Assembly (NCBI RefSeq): GCF_041224595.1
Contig: NZ_JBGFGN010000103.1
Span: 47,134 to 111,133 of the forward strand
DNA from: Donghicola sp041224595
GTDB taxonomy: Bacteria; Pseudomonadota; Alphaproteobacteria; Rhodobacterales; Rhodobacteraceae
DNA length: 64,000 nt
Direction of reading: 5' to 3'
This document shows, in pieces, positions 20,583-28,216 of the stretch. The position numbers and the translations under genes are program-made. Numbering within the stretch: the first letter of the stretch is position 1; every line of letters starts with the position of its first letter. The notes under the pieces were generated by a model. It searched no databases, was not told the origin of the DNA, and was given only the letters and a program-made list of their open reading frames with translations.

Positions 20583-21113
20583 TTATCCAATGATCTCGCG
20601 CACTCGGTTCTCGAGCCAGTCCAAATCTGCATCTGAAATTCCCAATTCGCGGAGTTGCGATGCGGTATTATAGAGGTACTCCCAATTCGGCCCCATCTTG
20701 CCCCGTGCGCGTGCGATGATCTGGGCCTGATCCTCTAGTGGCAAACCGCCACAATATTGGCCATGATCGGGATCGATAATATAGGTCACCGCCTCGACCA
20801 ATCGGCCATCCTCCAGATGCACCGGCAGGTGCCGTTCCAAATAGGCTGCCGTCACCAACTCGCGTTCGCGCAGGTAGTCCAGTGTCGCGTCTTCCGTGCC
20901 CGGAGCCACCCGCAGCGCCAGACCGTCGCATGTCGCCGCGACGTCTGCGTCCAACGCGAGAACAAGACCCATCGCATCGCGACTTCCCCGATGGGTGACC
21001 GAGCGCATACTGAATGACCGATGATAGCCCTCTAGGGTCGCGAGCCTTTTTTCCGCGACCTCAAAACCTGGATTCCACAGAAGTGACCCATATCCGAATA
21101 CCCACATGCTCAT
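20583..21113 (-). CDS. Gamma-glutamylcyclotransferase (ChaC type)
   Basis: 176 residues. The substrate-binding loop FGYGSLLWNPGF (about 5-16) and the LRERELVTAAY helix with the catalytic glutamate (about 79-89) identify the ChaC family, which cleaves glutathione to 5-oxoproline and Cys-Gly. The end (YLYNTASQLRELGISDADLDWL) is typical. Two ATGs are possible (21113 and two codons later); both leave the motif intact. It lies 71 bases upstream of the motor operon on the same strand and is divergent from the DUF2125 gene. Confidence 0.9.
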   Translation of the reverse strand: MSMWVFGYGSLLWNPGFEVAEKRLATLEGYHRSFSMRSVTHRGSRDAMGLVLALDADVAATCDGLALRVAPGTEDATLDYLRERELVTAAYLERHLPVHLEDGRLVEAVTYIIDPDHGQYCGGLPLEDQAQIIARARGKMGPNWEYLYNTASQLRELGISDADLDWLENRVREIIG

Positions 21114-21176
21114 GATGCTGGCCTCCTTTTTCTAGCGTCTGTAAACAGGGGGCAGATTTTTAGAAAGGGTAAGGGC

Positions 21177-22163
21177 ATGAAACGCCTTATTGCGATTACA
21201 GTTATTTTAGCCGGATTATGGTCCGGATTTTGGTTTTATGCCTCTGGTCAAAAGAGAGCCGCGATCGAGAATTGGTTCACAGCCAAGCAGCAAGACGGCT
21301 GGGAGGCATCCTACAGTGACCTTACCGTGGCCGGCTTCCCGAACCGTGTCGACACCACGCTGGACGAGGTTACACTTGTGAATCAAGAGGGTAGCGTGAA
21401 GTGGTCCGCGCCTTTTTTCCAACTGCTTTCGCTGGTCTACAAGCCTTCGCACATGATCGCCATTTGGCCCGAGAGCCAGATTGTGCAGACCCCATTCATC
21501 AACGCGACCCTACGGCACGAAGATTTGCGTGCGAGCGTCGTTCTGAATAGCGATGACAGCGACATCCTCAATCGTTTGTCGCTCGTCGGCAAAGGAATCG
21601 AAGCGAAGTCCGATCGTGGGTCTTGGTCCGCGCAGGACTTCAAATTCGCGGCAGAACGCGAAGCCGGGGCAATCTCTGACTACAAGATCGCAGTTTCGGC
21701 GGACCAAATGTCACTGAAACTGCCGCTCGTGGGTGGAATCACTCTGCCGGACCGCTTTGAAACCCTCGCGCTCGACACGCGCATGACCTTTGCTGAGCCC
21801 ATTGACGCAAGCACTGCGTCAGTCGCACCACCCTCTCCATCCAAGGTAGAGATCGTTTCGGCCGACATCCATTGGGCCTCGCTTCAGGTTGCGGCCAGCG
21901 GCACGCTTGAATTTGATGACATGGGCGTTCCTTCGGGCGCTCTGGATTTCAAATTACAGAACTGGGATCAAATGATCAGCGACATCGCAAACTCCGGCGC
22001 GATCAGCCATGCCCAAGCACAATCGACCAGGATGATGGTTGGCATGTTGGCCGCCAGTAGCGGCGATCCGCGAGAGTTTGACGGCACGCTGACCTTGGTG
22101 GATGGCATGATGAAAATCGGCCAGCTGTCGCTAGGTCCGGCACCTCGTCTCAGCCCCCGCTAA
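21177..22163 (+). CDS. DUF2125 domain-containing membrane-anchored protein
   Basis: 328 residues with one N-terminal membrane helix or uncleaved signal (about 3-22, LIAITVILAGLWSGFWFY) followed by a beta-rich periplasmic part typical of DUF2125 (AAIENWFTAKQQDGWEASYSDLTVAGFPNR at about 27-56). The family is common in Rhodobacteraceae and Rhizobiales and has no known function; weak resemblance to AsmA-like repeats suggests an envelope role. It is convergent with the extensin-like gene; a stem CAGCCCC / GGGGCTG (22151-22170) surrounds its own TAA stop. Confidence 0.85.
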   Translation: MKRLIAITVILAGLWSGFWFYASGQKRAAIENWFTAKQQDGWEASYSDLTVAGFPNRVDTTLDEVTLVNQEGSVKWSAPFFQLLSLVYKPSHMIAIWPESQIVQTPFINATLRHEDLRASVVLNSDDSDILNRLSLVGKGIEAKSDRGSWSAQDFKFAAEREAGAISDYKIAVSADQMSLKLPLVGGITLPDRFETLALDTRMTFAEPIDASTASVAPPSPSKVEIVSADIHWASLQVAASGTLEFDDMGVPSGALDFKLQNWDQMISDIANSGAISHAQAQSTRMMVGMLAASSGDPREFDGTLTLVDGMMKIGQLSLGPAPRLSPR

Positions 22164-22175
22164 GGGGCTGAAGGG

Positions 22176-23051
22176 TTACTTGCAGTAAGACCCGCTACGA
22201 TAGCGAGCCGTATCAAAATGGAAGTGATCCTGATGATAGCGGTTCGCGTTCGGGCCCAAAGTCGTGCCAAATGTGCCACAGGCCTTGGCGTAAGCGGCTT
22301 TCAGGATCTTGCCATTCGACTTCGTACGCCAATCCTTGAGAACGCTGATTTTCGTCCCGTCTTTCAGGGTAAAGCCGCCAATATCGATCGCGCGACCGCG
22401 TCCATGCTCTGAAATCCGGTTTCCCGCCTGATTGTTCCGCGGGCGGCAAACATAATGCCCCATGACCTGAATCTTGGAGACACCGCCCCCCTTGCTTCCG
22501 ACCGCTGGCCTCAACCCGTTATCTACCCAATTTTTCAGGGCTTTAGCGGTCTGGCAGTCCATAGTCGAGGGCTGACTCAGAGCGATGCCAGACACCGACT
22601 TCACCTTGACAGCGCTGTCGACGCCGCAACCAAAGGTCGAAGCCAGAACAACGCCGATATCGTCACCTTGAATACTCAGATCTCCACAAACAGCGCCGCG
22701 TTGCTGCATCTGGCGGCGTTGGATCGCCTTTTCGGTGACGGCCTTGGGACGAGGAATTGGGCGAAGGGCCTGAGGTAGAACGAAGGTTGCCGAAGCAACC
22801 TCGATTGCTTCTGCTGCGACGGCCTCTGGCGCCACCTCGTGTTCCTCGGGCGCAACGACGGCAACAACTGTGGATTTTTCTGCGGCGGGACGGGCTTTGG
22901 GCCGCAGCACCGACGCTAACGCATCGGTCGCAACAAGAACCTGACCATCGGCAGAGCCGGGGCGCGCGACAGGGCGCAAAGACGTTTCAATGGGAAAGGC
23001 AGAGACAGCGGTAGCACCGAGCAACACCGCCAGCACCGCAGCGCGCATCAT
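22176..23051 (-). CDS. Extensin-like C-terminal domain protein (secreted)
   Basis: 291 residues starting at the ATG at 23051, which overlaps the preceding stop codon as ATGA; a longer frame upstream lies inside the dehydrogenase gene. Signal peptide about 1-18 (AVLAVLLGATAVSA). After a Pro/Ala-rich linker (about 20-115) comes the extensin-like C-terminal domain with C-G-D-L-S near the start, GHYVCRPRNN, the HGRGRAIDIGGF motif, and the RYHQDHFHFD metal-type motif near the end; this resembles D-Ala-D-Ala peptidase/M15-like folds, though activity is unproven. It is the last gene of the hisC operon. Confidence 0.85.
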   Translation of the reverse strand: MMRAAVLAVLLGATAVSAFPIETSLRPVARPGSADGQVLVATDALASVLRPKARPAAEKSTVVAVVAPEEHEVAPEAVAAEAIEVASATFVLPQALRPIPRPKAVTEKAIQRRQMQQRGAVCGDLSIQGDDIGVVLASTFGCGVDSAVKVKSVSGIALSQPSTMDCQTAKALKNWVDNGLRPAVGSKGGGVSKIQVMGHYVCRPRNNQAGNRISEHGRGRAIDIGGFTLKDGTKISVLKDWRTKSNGKILKAAYAKACGTFGTTLGPNANRYHQDHFHFDTARYRSGSYCK

Positions 23052-23968
23052 TTTGCAGCCTTTCCGCGACCAAAATCGGGCGCGTCTACGTCTTGGCCCG
23101 CCTCTAGGATCCCGCGGCGGATTGCGCGGGTCCGTGTGAAATAAGAATGCAGCATATCCCCGTCTCCTGTGCGAATGGCCCGCTGAAGCGCAAACAGCTC
23201 TTCGGTGAACCTTCCCAGAATTTCCAACGTCGCGTCCTTGTTCGTCAAGAACACGTCGCGCCACATTGTCGGGTCACTGGCGGCAATCCGCGTAAAGTCG
23301 CGGAAACCCGCCGCCGAATACTTGATCACTTCGCTGTCGGTCACGCGGCGCAGGTCGTCCGCCACACCCACCATCGTATAAGCAATCAGGTGCGGCGTGT
23401 GGCTGGTGACGGCCAGCACCAGATCGTGGTGCTCGGCATCCATTTCCTCGACATTGGAGCCAATGCCTTCCCACAGCGCTCGCAGCTTCGCGACTGCTTC
23501 TGGGTCGGAATCCGTTACAGGCACCAAGAGGCACCAGCGGTTATCGAACAGCTCGGCAAAGCCGGACTTCGGCCCCGAATGCTCTGTCCCTGCCAGCGGG
23601 TGAGCAGGCACAAAATGCACGCCCTCGGGCAGGTGCGGGCCAACGGTGTCGATCACAGATTGCTTGACCGACCCCACATCACTGATCGTCGCACCCGGTT
23701 TCAGGTGCGGAGCTATGTCTGCCGCCACAGCGCCCATAGCGCCCACAGGGACACAGAGCACTACCAGATCCGCGTCTTTCACAGCCTCGGCTGCGGTGTC
23801 ACAGATGCGATCGCACAGGCCGATCTCGCGCGCGGTGTCTCGGGTTTCAGCCGAGCGGGCATAACCGGTGACTTCGCCCACCAGACCGCCACGCTTGATT
23901 GACCAGAACATCGAGGACGCGATCAGGCCAAGGCCGATCAGCGCCACACGGTCGTAGACTTGTGTCAT
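23048..23968 (-). CDS. Prephenate/arogenate dehydrogenase family protein
   Basis: 306 residues. N-terminal NAD(P)-binding motif ALIGLGLIASSM (GxGxxA/S at about 12-17) and the prephenate dehydrogenase helical dimer domain; active-site region FVPAHPLAGTEHSGP and the later VTSHTPHLIAYTMVG are characteristic. It oxidises prephenate and/or arogenate in tyrosine synthesis. The gene overlaps hisC upstream (ATGA) and the extensin-like gene downstream (ATGA). The hisC pairing is common and fits an aromatic aminotransferase partner, since HisC homologs often act on aromatic substrates. Confidence 0.92.
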   Translation of the reverse strand: MTQVYDRVALIGLGLIASSMFWSIKRGGLVGEVTGYARSAETRDTAREIGLCDRICDTAAEAVKDADLVVLCVPVGAMGAVAADIAPHLKPGATISDVGSVKQSVIDTVGPHLPEGVHFVPAHPLAGTEHSGPKSGFAELFDNRWCLLVPVTDSDPEAVAKLRALWEGIGSNVEEMDAEHHDLVLAVTSHTPHLIAYTMVGVADDLRRVTDSEVIKYSAAGFRDFTRIAASDPTMWRDVFLTNKDATLEILGRFTEELFALQRAIRTGDGDMLHSYFTRTRAIRRGILEAGQDVDAPDFGRGKAAK

Positions 23969-25050
23969 GCACGCGCTCCTGCTTTGAACGCGCCGATGGC
24001 ATGCGCCACGCGGCGGCAGGACGGCTCGTCCCCGACGGTGATCCGCAGGCAGTGCGGCAGGTTATAGCTGGCGACCGACCGTACGATCAGGCCTTGCGAC
24101 TTCAGGTAGTCGTTGCAGGCGTCGGCCTCTTCCTGATCGTGGAAGCGGGCCAGAATAAAGTTGGTCATGGAGGCATCGGACTGCACACCAATGGCTGCCA
24201 AGGCTTCGGACAGCCAAACGCGCAGTCGGGCGTTTTCAGCCAGCGACTTATCGATGTGCGCGGTGTCGGCAAGGGCCGCTTTGGCGGCCTCGAGCGCGAT
24301 GGTCGAGATATTGAACGGCGCGCGCAGGCGGTTCAACACGTCGATCACGTCGCGCTGCGCATAGCCCCAGCCCACACGCAGGCCACCCAAGCCATACAGC
24401 TTGGAGAAGGTGCGGGTCATGATGACATTGGGACGGGTACGGGCCAGTTCGGCCCCGCCATCGTATTCTTCAACGAATTCGGCATAAGCGCCATCCAGAA
24501 CCAGCATGACGTGCGATGGCAGGGCATCAGCCAAACGCGTCACTTCGGCCAGACCGATCATGGTGCTGGTCGGGTTGTTCGGGTTCGCGATAAAGACGAT
24601 GCGGGTCGCATCCGTCACGGCCGCCAAAATGGCGTCAACATCGGTCACGCGATCACATTCAGGCACTTCGACCGGCGTCGCGCCCGCGCCAAGGGCACAG
24701 ATGCGGTACATGGCAAAGCCGTGCTGAGTGTAGATCACCTCATCGCCCGGGCCGGCGTATGCGTTGCAGATCATCTGCAGGATTTCGTCAGAGCCCACGC
24801 CGAGGATGATGTTGTCCGCCTCTAGCCCGTATTTGTCCGCCAAAGCGGCGCGGAGGGAATACCCGTCGATTTCGGGATAGCGATGCATCTGATGCGCCGC
24901 GACGCCTGCCGCTTTGACTGCTGCCTCGGACGGACCGAACGGGTTCTCGTTCGAGGACAGCTTGACCACATTGGAACCCGGCGCGCCGGACGCGCCGCCG
25001 ACGTAGAGATCAATCTCCATGATGCCGGGCTGGGGGACGGGTTTGTTCAT
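23965..25050 (-). CDS. hisC: Histidinol-phosphate/aromatic aminotransferase
   Basis: 361 residues from the ATG at 25050, which has a GGAGG site; a longer frame to 25188 includes implausible sequence. Class I/II PLP aminotransferase: LSSNENPFGPS near 31, ANPNNPTS near 155, and the PLP lysine Lys217 in TRTFSKLYGLGGLRVGW. It can convert imidazole-acetol phosphate to histidinol phosphate, and in many bacteria also serves tyrosine and phenylalanine; its overlap with the prephenate dehydrogenase gene favours that dual use. First gene of the operon. Confidence 0.93.
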   Translation of the reverse strand: MNKPVPQPGIMEIDLYVGGASGAPGSNVVKLSSNENPFGPSEAAVKAAGVAAHQMHRYPEIDGYSLRAALADKYGLEADNIILGVGSDEILQMICNAYAGPGDEVIYTQHGFAMYRICALGAGATPVEVPECDRVTDVDAILAAVTDATRIVFIANPNNPTSTMIGLAEVTRLADALPSHVMLVLDGAYAEFVEEYDGGAELARTRPNVIMTRTFSKLYGLGGLRVGWGYAQRDVIDVLNRLRAPFNISTIALEAAKAALADTAHIDKSLAENARLRVWLSEALAAIGVQSDASMTNFILARFHDQEEADACNDYLKSQGLIVRSVASYNLPHCLRITVGDEPSCRRVAHAIGAFKAGARA

Positions 25051-25154
25051 CTGGGCCTCCGTAACTCGGGCTCTGCATATCGCGCAGATGACGACTGGGA
25101 AAGAGCACTTTGATCCCATGGCCCCCGGAAAGTGGCCAGATGCCCACAAAAGCA

Positions 25155-25181
25155 AAGCGCCGCCCCATTGGGACGGCGCTT
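25155..25181 (-). terminator. Rho-independent terminator of rpsD
   Basis: Stem AAGCGCCG / CGGCGCTT extended by CCC/GGG with a small loop, 30 bases past the rpsD stop, followed on the minus strand by a TTGCTTTTG stretch. Confidence 0.8.
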
Positions 25182-25210
25182 GTGGCACAAAACCTGTCCT
25201 GAAATCAGGA

Positions 25211-25831
25211 TTAGTTCTGTGCGTAGAATTCGATAACCAGGTTCGGTTCCATTACGACGGGGTAAGGAACGTCCGACAGGCCGGGCATACGAACGAAGGT
25301 TGCGGTCATCTTGCTGTGGTCGGCGTCGATGTAGTCAGGAACATCGCGCTCTGCCAGCTGAACAGCTTCCAGCAGAACAACCATTTGCTTCGACTTCTCG
25401 CGAACCTCGATAACGTCGCCTTCTTTGACGCGGTACGAGGGGATGTTCACGCGCTTGCCGTTCACCAGAACGTGGCCGTGGTTCACGAACTGACGTGCCG
25501 CAAAAACGGTGGGAACGAACTTAGCGCGGTAAACAACTGCGTCCAGACGGCTTTCCAGCAGACCGATCAGGATCTCACCAGTGTCACCACGACGACGCTC
25601 TGCTTCACCGAAGATGCGACGGAACTGCTTCTCGGTCATGTCGCCATAGTAGCCTTTCAGCTTCTGCTTGGCGCGCAACTGCAGACCGAAGTCCGACAGT
25701 TTGCCCTTGCGGCGCTGACCGTGCTGGCCGGGGCCATATTCACGACGGTTGACAGGCGACTTGGGGCGACCCCAGATGTTTTCGCCCATGCGGCGGTCAA
25801 TTTTGTACTTGGCAGACGTGCGTTTGGTCAC
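25211..25831 (-). CDS. rpsD: 30S ribosomal protein S4
   Basis: 206 residues, usual length. The N-terminal S4 domain (SAKYKIDRRMGENIWGRPKSP begins at residue 6) and the S4 RNA-binding domain with SRLDAVVYRAKFVPTVFAARQFVNHGHVLVNG (about 94-125) are complete. The N-terminus lacks the zinc-binding cysteines, so it is the zinc-independent form. S4 nucleates assembly of the small subunit. It stands alone with its own promoter and terminator, as in other Rhodobacteraceae, not in the alpha operon. Confidence 0.98.
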   Translation of the reverse strand: MTKRTSAKYKIDRRMGENIWGRPKSPVNRREYGPGQHGQRRKGKLSDFGLQLRAKQKLKGYYGDMTEKQFRRIFGEAERRRGDTGEILIGLLESRLDAVVYRAKFVPTVFAARQFVNHGHVLVNGKRVNIPSYRVKEGDVIEVREKSKQMVVLLEAVQLAERDVPDYIDADHSKMTATFVRMPGLSDVPYPVVMEPNLVIEFYAQN

Positions 25832-25929
25832 GGCTGATCTCCTTCGTTAAGTATGAAGGGCGTTGTCCTACTGGGTTTCCCCTGACAGGCATCCCCTTGC
25901 GGGGGCCACCAACACCAATGTGAGCCGCC

Positions 25930-25957
25930 CCTATATAGGTCCGCGCAGCAGAGTCAA
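25930..25957 (-). promoter_or_regulatory. Sigma-70 type promoter of rpsD
   Basis: On the minus strand, TTGACT (25957-25952) and TATAGG (25935-25930) are separated by 16 bases. The start point would fall near 25922, about 90 bases before the rpsD ATG. This is close to the consensus for a housekeeping promoter and well placed for a highly expressed ribosomal gene. Confidence 0.7.
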
Positions 25958-25974
25958 CAGCGTTGAGAGGCTTT

Positions 25975-27030
25975 TTAGAAGTCGTAGGCGAGAATGGCAG
26001 CTTCGGACTGCGAAAGCGGACGGCGCGCAAAATCACCATAGCGCATAGGAGTGTCGCTAACCCAAGGCAAGAGCTGCTCTAGTGCAATCCGGTCCCCCTG
26101 ATCCAACGCATCCATTGACGCCGTGGCCGGATGAAAGCTCTCGCATTCAATCCCGTTGGCCCAGATCACCTCGTGCCGCCCCAGCAGGATGTGCACATAG
26201 GTCACCTCGCGCATATCAGGAGCACAGAGGATGGTCCGGTCGTTCACCAAATCGCGGGCCTGCACCATCACCTCTGGTGTATTGAACAGGGCACGAGCGG
26301 CATCCCCTTGCACCAAGAGCCGATGTTCCGGAGAAACGATCAGCGTTTCGTCGGGGCGGTCTTTGCCAAAGGCCGAGGCATGGATGCGCACAGGGCGCAA
26401 CTGGGGCATCGCAAACAGGCGTGCGCCGCTCATCCGGCGACTGCCAGCCCAAAGCACTTCTTGCGGGCCGCTGTCGCGGGTCATTACGAAGTCGCCCGGC
26501 TGCAAGGCTTCGACAAGGCGCGGGCCTTTGGGTGTATCAATCCGTGTACCAGCCCCGAAACAGATTACGCCAGCAGGCCGATCTGGCAGCGCCGACGACA
26601 GCGCCGTCCGATCGCTGTCATCCAACGCTAGCTTGATCACCCAGTAGTCCCTGTTCGGACGGGGGTGATCCTGATCGAAACACAAGAGCAAATGCCCCGA
26701 CGCCGGACTGCGCACGATCCGCGCTGTATGGCTTGTTGTACCGTCAGAGACAGTCAGGCTTTGCTCTGCCATTTGGCGCGTGGCTGATTCAAGAGGAGCG
26801 GCAGAGGCATCCCCGATCAGACGCCGCGCCATACCCGCCGCACCACGGCGCAGATGCGCCTCGCCGATGGCGTCAGAGAGTTGGAGCACAGAGCGCGGGC
26901 CATCGACACGGGTCAGTTCCCCGCTCCAGCGCCACAAAGCACCTGCCGCGAGGTCACTCAGGGGCGCGTCGGTCAATCCTTCGATGACCGTTTGCGCCCA
27001 ATGAATTACAAATGTGCCTGCAATCGCCAT
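25975..27030 (-). CDS. Hint domain-containing protein
   Basis: 351 residues from the ATG at 27030 (an ATG 5 codons upstream at 27045 is also possible). The C-terminal half is a Hint domain: VICFGAGTRIDTPKGPRLVEALQPGDFVMT with the conserved cysteine, then IVSPEHRLLV and the VTYVHILLGRHEVIWANGIECES segment, as in the many Rhodobacteraceae Hint proteins. The N-terminal 150 residues are unlike anything I recognise. Family members may self-process like inteins or hedgehog proteins; function unknown. Monocistronic, on the minus strand downstream of an LpxR-like gene. Confidence 0.8.
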   Translation of the reverse strand: MAIAGTFVIHWAQTVIEGLTDAPLSDLAAGALWRWSGELTRVDGPRSVLQLSDAIGEAHLRRGAAGMARRLIGDASAAPLESATRQMAEQSLTVSDGTTSHTARIVRSPASGHLLLCFDQDHPRPNRDYWVIKLALDDSDRTALSSALPDRPAGVICFGAGTRIDTPKGPRLVEALQPGDFVMTRDSGPQEVLWAGSRRMSGARLFAMPQLRPVRIHASAFGKDRPDETLIVSPEHRLLVQGDAARALFNTPEVMVQARDLVNDRTILCAPDMREVTYVHILLGRHEVIWANGIECESFHPATASMDALDQGDRIALEQLLPWVSDTPMRYGDFARRPLSQSEAAILAYDF

Positions 27031-27106
27031 TGTGCCTGCATCCACTGGTTATAGTTACTGCTCTGGCGGCTTTACCGCCCTGTCAGGCCCGTTTGTGCAG
27101 GCTCTT

Positions 27107-28024
27107 TTAGAAGCTGTATTTCAGGTTGAACGAGCCCAGAACCTGACCGCTTGTCTGGTTGTCGAACTCTTTGCTCAGATAGGTCAGACCAAAAGTCGCC
27201 GAGGACTGCTGACCTTCCCAAGTGACGCCTGCACGCGTGCGTGCGCGCTCTTGAACAAGGTCATAGTCATCGGACTCGGGCAGCATCGCGGAGTCGACCA
27301 TGTAGCCAAAGTCCGCGCCTGCAGTGAGGGTCATCGCGCTCAGCGTGCCACGGATCGCGGTATAGGTCTGGCCAGTGGTGTAATCGCGAACCTTCAGATC
27401 ATCCGAAATCAGGCCCCCAAATTCGAAATCCGCACCGATACGGGCAAAGGATTCGAGACCCGCGTGGCCTTCGATAAAGGGCGTCACCCGCGAAGACCGT
27501 CCAAGATCCATGGTCTTTGACGCTTCGATGTGACCGTAGCCAAAGACATTGTCCTGAATCATCGCCTTGCGGGTCTCGTTGCTGGCGTCGTCCGCACCGA
27601 TCCAGCGGTGGAAGTTCGCCTGGAATTCATCCAGCTTGGTCTGCGGACCGATGATTTCTACCCCGACACCCATATCAAAATCAGTGCGGGACAGTGTTTC
27701 GGCGAAATGGGTATGCGCCCCCAAACGCGCCACAGCTGCATAAGGACGGTCGCCGTCTACAGGGTTCTCAAGATTATCAGGCGCCGCGATTTCTGTACTG
27801 CCGCGCAGTTCGAGCGTGTCGAAATACTGCGTTCCCAGCGATCCGTGCCACTCACGGCCGAACATGATGCTCGCTTGGGTCGAGCCTGTCCGGTAACGGT
27901 CATGACCGTCGCCGATGAAGTCGTTGGAAATCTGATAGCCGAACCCCAGGAATTGTGTGTCCTGAGCGTGGGAGGCGGGTGCCAAAAGAGAAAGGGCAAT
28001 GGCTGCCCCATAGATCGCGCGCAT
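27107..28024 (-). CDS. Lipid A deacylase LpxR family outer membrane protein (DUF2219)
   Basis: 305 residues from the ATG at 28024, which has a GAGG site; signal peptide about 1-20 (LLAPASHAQ). Beta-barrel protein with the LpxR motifs ISNDFIGDGHDRYRTGS (about 30-46) and GDRPYAAVARLG (about 88-99), ending in a C-terminal phenylalanine (LKYSF) as outer membrane barrels do. LpxR removes the 3'-acyloxyacyl chain of lipid A in Salmonella; here the activity is inferred. A weak stem (GGCGG / CCGCC, 27065-27079) follows the gene. Confidence 0.8.
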   Translation of the reverse strand: MRAIYGAAIALSLLAPASHAQDTQFLGFGYQISNDFIGDGHDRYRTGSTQASIMFGREWHGSLGTQYFDTLELRGSTEIAAPDNLENPVDGDRPYAAVARLGAHTHFAETLSRTDFDMGVGVEIIGPQTKLDEFQANFHRWIGADDASNETRKAMIQDNVFGYGHIEASKTMDLGRSSRVTPFIEGHAGLESFARIGADFEFGGLISDDLKVRDYTTGQTYTAIRGTLSAMTLTAGADFGYMVDSAMLPESDDYDLVQERARTRAGVTWEGQQSSATFGLTYLSKEFDNQTSGQVLGSFNLKYSF

Positions 28025-28167
28025 GCTGACCTCACTGATGTGCCCCCCCAGGCACGTGCCAACCATAGCAAAGTGAGAATTTGTTTTTCCAGCTTCTTCG
28101 CTCACCCTTTCGTTAGTTTTTCCAACAGTACCGACTGAAATGCCACACTTTGATGATGGGCTTAAAC

Positions 28168-28192
28168 GGAAAAGGGCGCTGCAAGAGCGCCC
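28168..28192 (-). terminator. Rho-independent terminator of the RND efflux operon
   Basis: Perfect stem GGGCGCT / AGCGCCC with a 5-base loop, followed on the minus strand by TTTTCCGTTT, 25 bases past the permease stop. Confidence 0.8.
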
Positions 28193-28216
28193 ATCCTGTT
28201 GGTTTTTGAGAGTGTT

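Noticed and set aside
22151..22170. Stem CAGCCCC/GGGGCTG as a terminator between DUF2125 and extensin-like genes
   Set aside because: It contains the DUF2125 stop codon in its loop and has no T-run on either strand; it may still slow ribosomes or RNA decay.
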